A stretch of 6,242 nucleotides of DNA from Pseudomonadota bacterium (lineage in GTDB: Bacteria; Pseudomonadota; Alphaproteobacteria; Rhodospirillales; Magnetospirillaceae), in the NCBI GenBank assembly GCA_023458315.1, contig JAEXAH010000101.1:1-6242 (forward strand), written 5' to 3'. The notes under the pieces are model-generated. The model did no database searches and had not been told where the DNA came from. It saw nothing but the letters and a program-made list of their open reading frames with translations. The position numbers and the translations under genes are program-made. Below are positions 6,068-6,242 of this stretch, in pieces. The first letter of the stretch is position 1; each line of letters opens with the position of its first letter.

Positions 6068-6083
6068 ACGAACCGGCCCGCCG
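6053..6083. repeat. Perfect 12-bp inverted repeat over the promoter
   Basis: The arms CGGCGGGCCGGT (6053-6064) and ACCGGCCCGCCG (6072-6083) are exact reverse complements separated by 7 bases (CAAACGA). The left arm covers most of the -10/-35 spacer, and its inner end enters the -35 box. Neither strand has a run of T after the stem, so it does not look like a standard intrinsic terminator. It could be an operator, a hairpin acting on transcription arriving from the right, or a relic terminator of the upstream frame that stops at 6127. Confidence 0.7.
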
Positions 6084-6126
6084 GATGGGAAACGGGCGGA
6101 AGTCAGGGGGGACAACCTCATAGGCG

Positions 6127-6242
6127 CTAATATAGGGACCGGCATTGACGCTTTCGCCTTCGGGGAGCGTCATCCAGGCGCTGCATGATGCGAGTGCGGT
6201 TCAGCGCGGGCAGGGCGAGCACAGACAGCATGATTTGCCGAT
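6127..6242 (-). CDS. Possible C-terminal tail of an unidentified protein (partial)
   Basis: A minus-strand frame open at the right edge runs about 37 codons to TAG at 6127-6129. It contains MLSVLALPALNRTRIMQRLDD followed by a basic tail (RRRKRQCR). Third positions are mostly G or C up to about QRLDD and less so afterwards. I do not recognise the protein, and so short an open frame in GC-rich DNA may be chance. The opposite strand also carries an open frame here beginning at about 6184. The next feature downstream is the inverted repeat, 43 bases after the stop. This region (6034-6242) holds no other supported gene. Confidence 0.3.
   Translation of the reverse strand, partial: RQIMLSVLALPALNRTRIMQRLDDAPRRRKRQCRSLY

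Noticed and set aside
6147..6171. GACGCT...AGCGTC inverted repeat as a terminator
   Set aside because: The stem is six bases, the interior pairs poorly and neither side has a T run. It probably lies in the partial frame.

Overview
The window is a GC-rich, tightly packed stretch of an alphaproteobacterial chromosome. Every gene I can support lies on the minus strand, so the genes read from the right edge to the left. The organism is most likely a member of the Rhodospirillales, possibly Magnetospirillum-like. The basis is the order hisG-hisD-UPF0262-LMW phosphatase-infA-maf-rng, which is an alphaproteobacterial arrangement, and UPF0262, a family I know essentially only from that class. The genus is a guess from composition and protein flavour and was not tested.

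Right edge (6034-6242): an unclassified reading-frame tail enters from outside the window. It is followed by a perfect 12-bp inverted repeat that overlaps a near-consensus sigma70-type promoter (TTGACC, 17 bp, TATAAG). The promoter sits so close to the next start codon that the mRNA is predicted to be leaderless or nearly so.

4999-6033: a membrane-anchored SGNH/GDSL-type hydrolase of unknown substrate.

2986-4942: hisG (short form, needing HisZ) and hisD, the first and last enzymatic functions of histidine synthesis. They overlap by 14 bases, and the ribosome binding site of hisD lies inside hisG.

2057-2978: a UPF0262 protein (GTG start) and a low-molecular-weight protein-tyrosine-phosphatase-like protein with two adjacent cysteines at its active site.

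1-1973: infA (IF-1) with a plausible promoter of its own, then maf (nucleotide pyrophosphatase) and the start of an RNase G/E-family gene that runs off the left edge. These three genes overlap one another (TAATG, then an 11-base overlap). The RNase keeps both catalytic aspartates and the 5'-end sensor pair but shows no Zn-link cysteines where RNase E/G normally carries them.

The probable reading is one or two polycistronic units: SGNH-hisG-hisD-UPF0262-LMWP, and infA-maf-rng with an extra start point before infA. This ties histidine synthesis to housekeeping functions in translation initiation, nucleotide sanitation and RNA turnover. I see no mobile element, CRISPR array, tRNA or rRNA. The most noteworthy items are the leaderless-type promoter with its operator-like repeat, the unusual RNase G/E paralog, and the vicinal-cysteine phosphatase. 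None of them amounts to a clearly new system on sequence alone.
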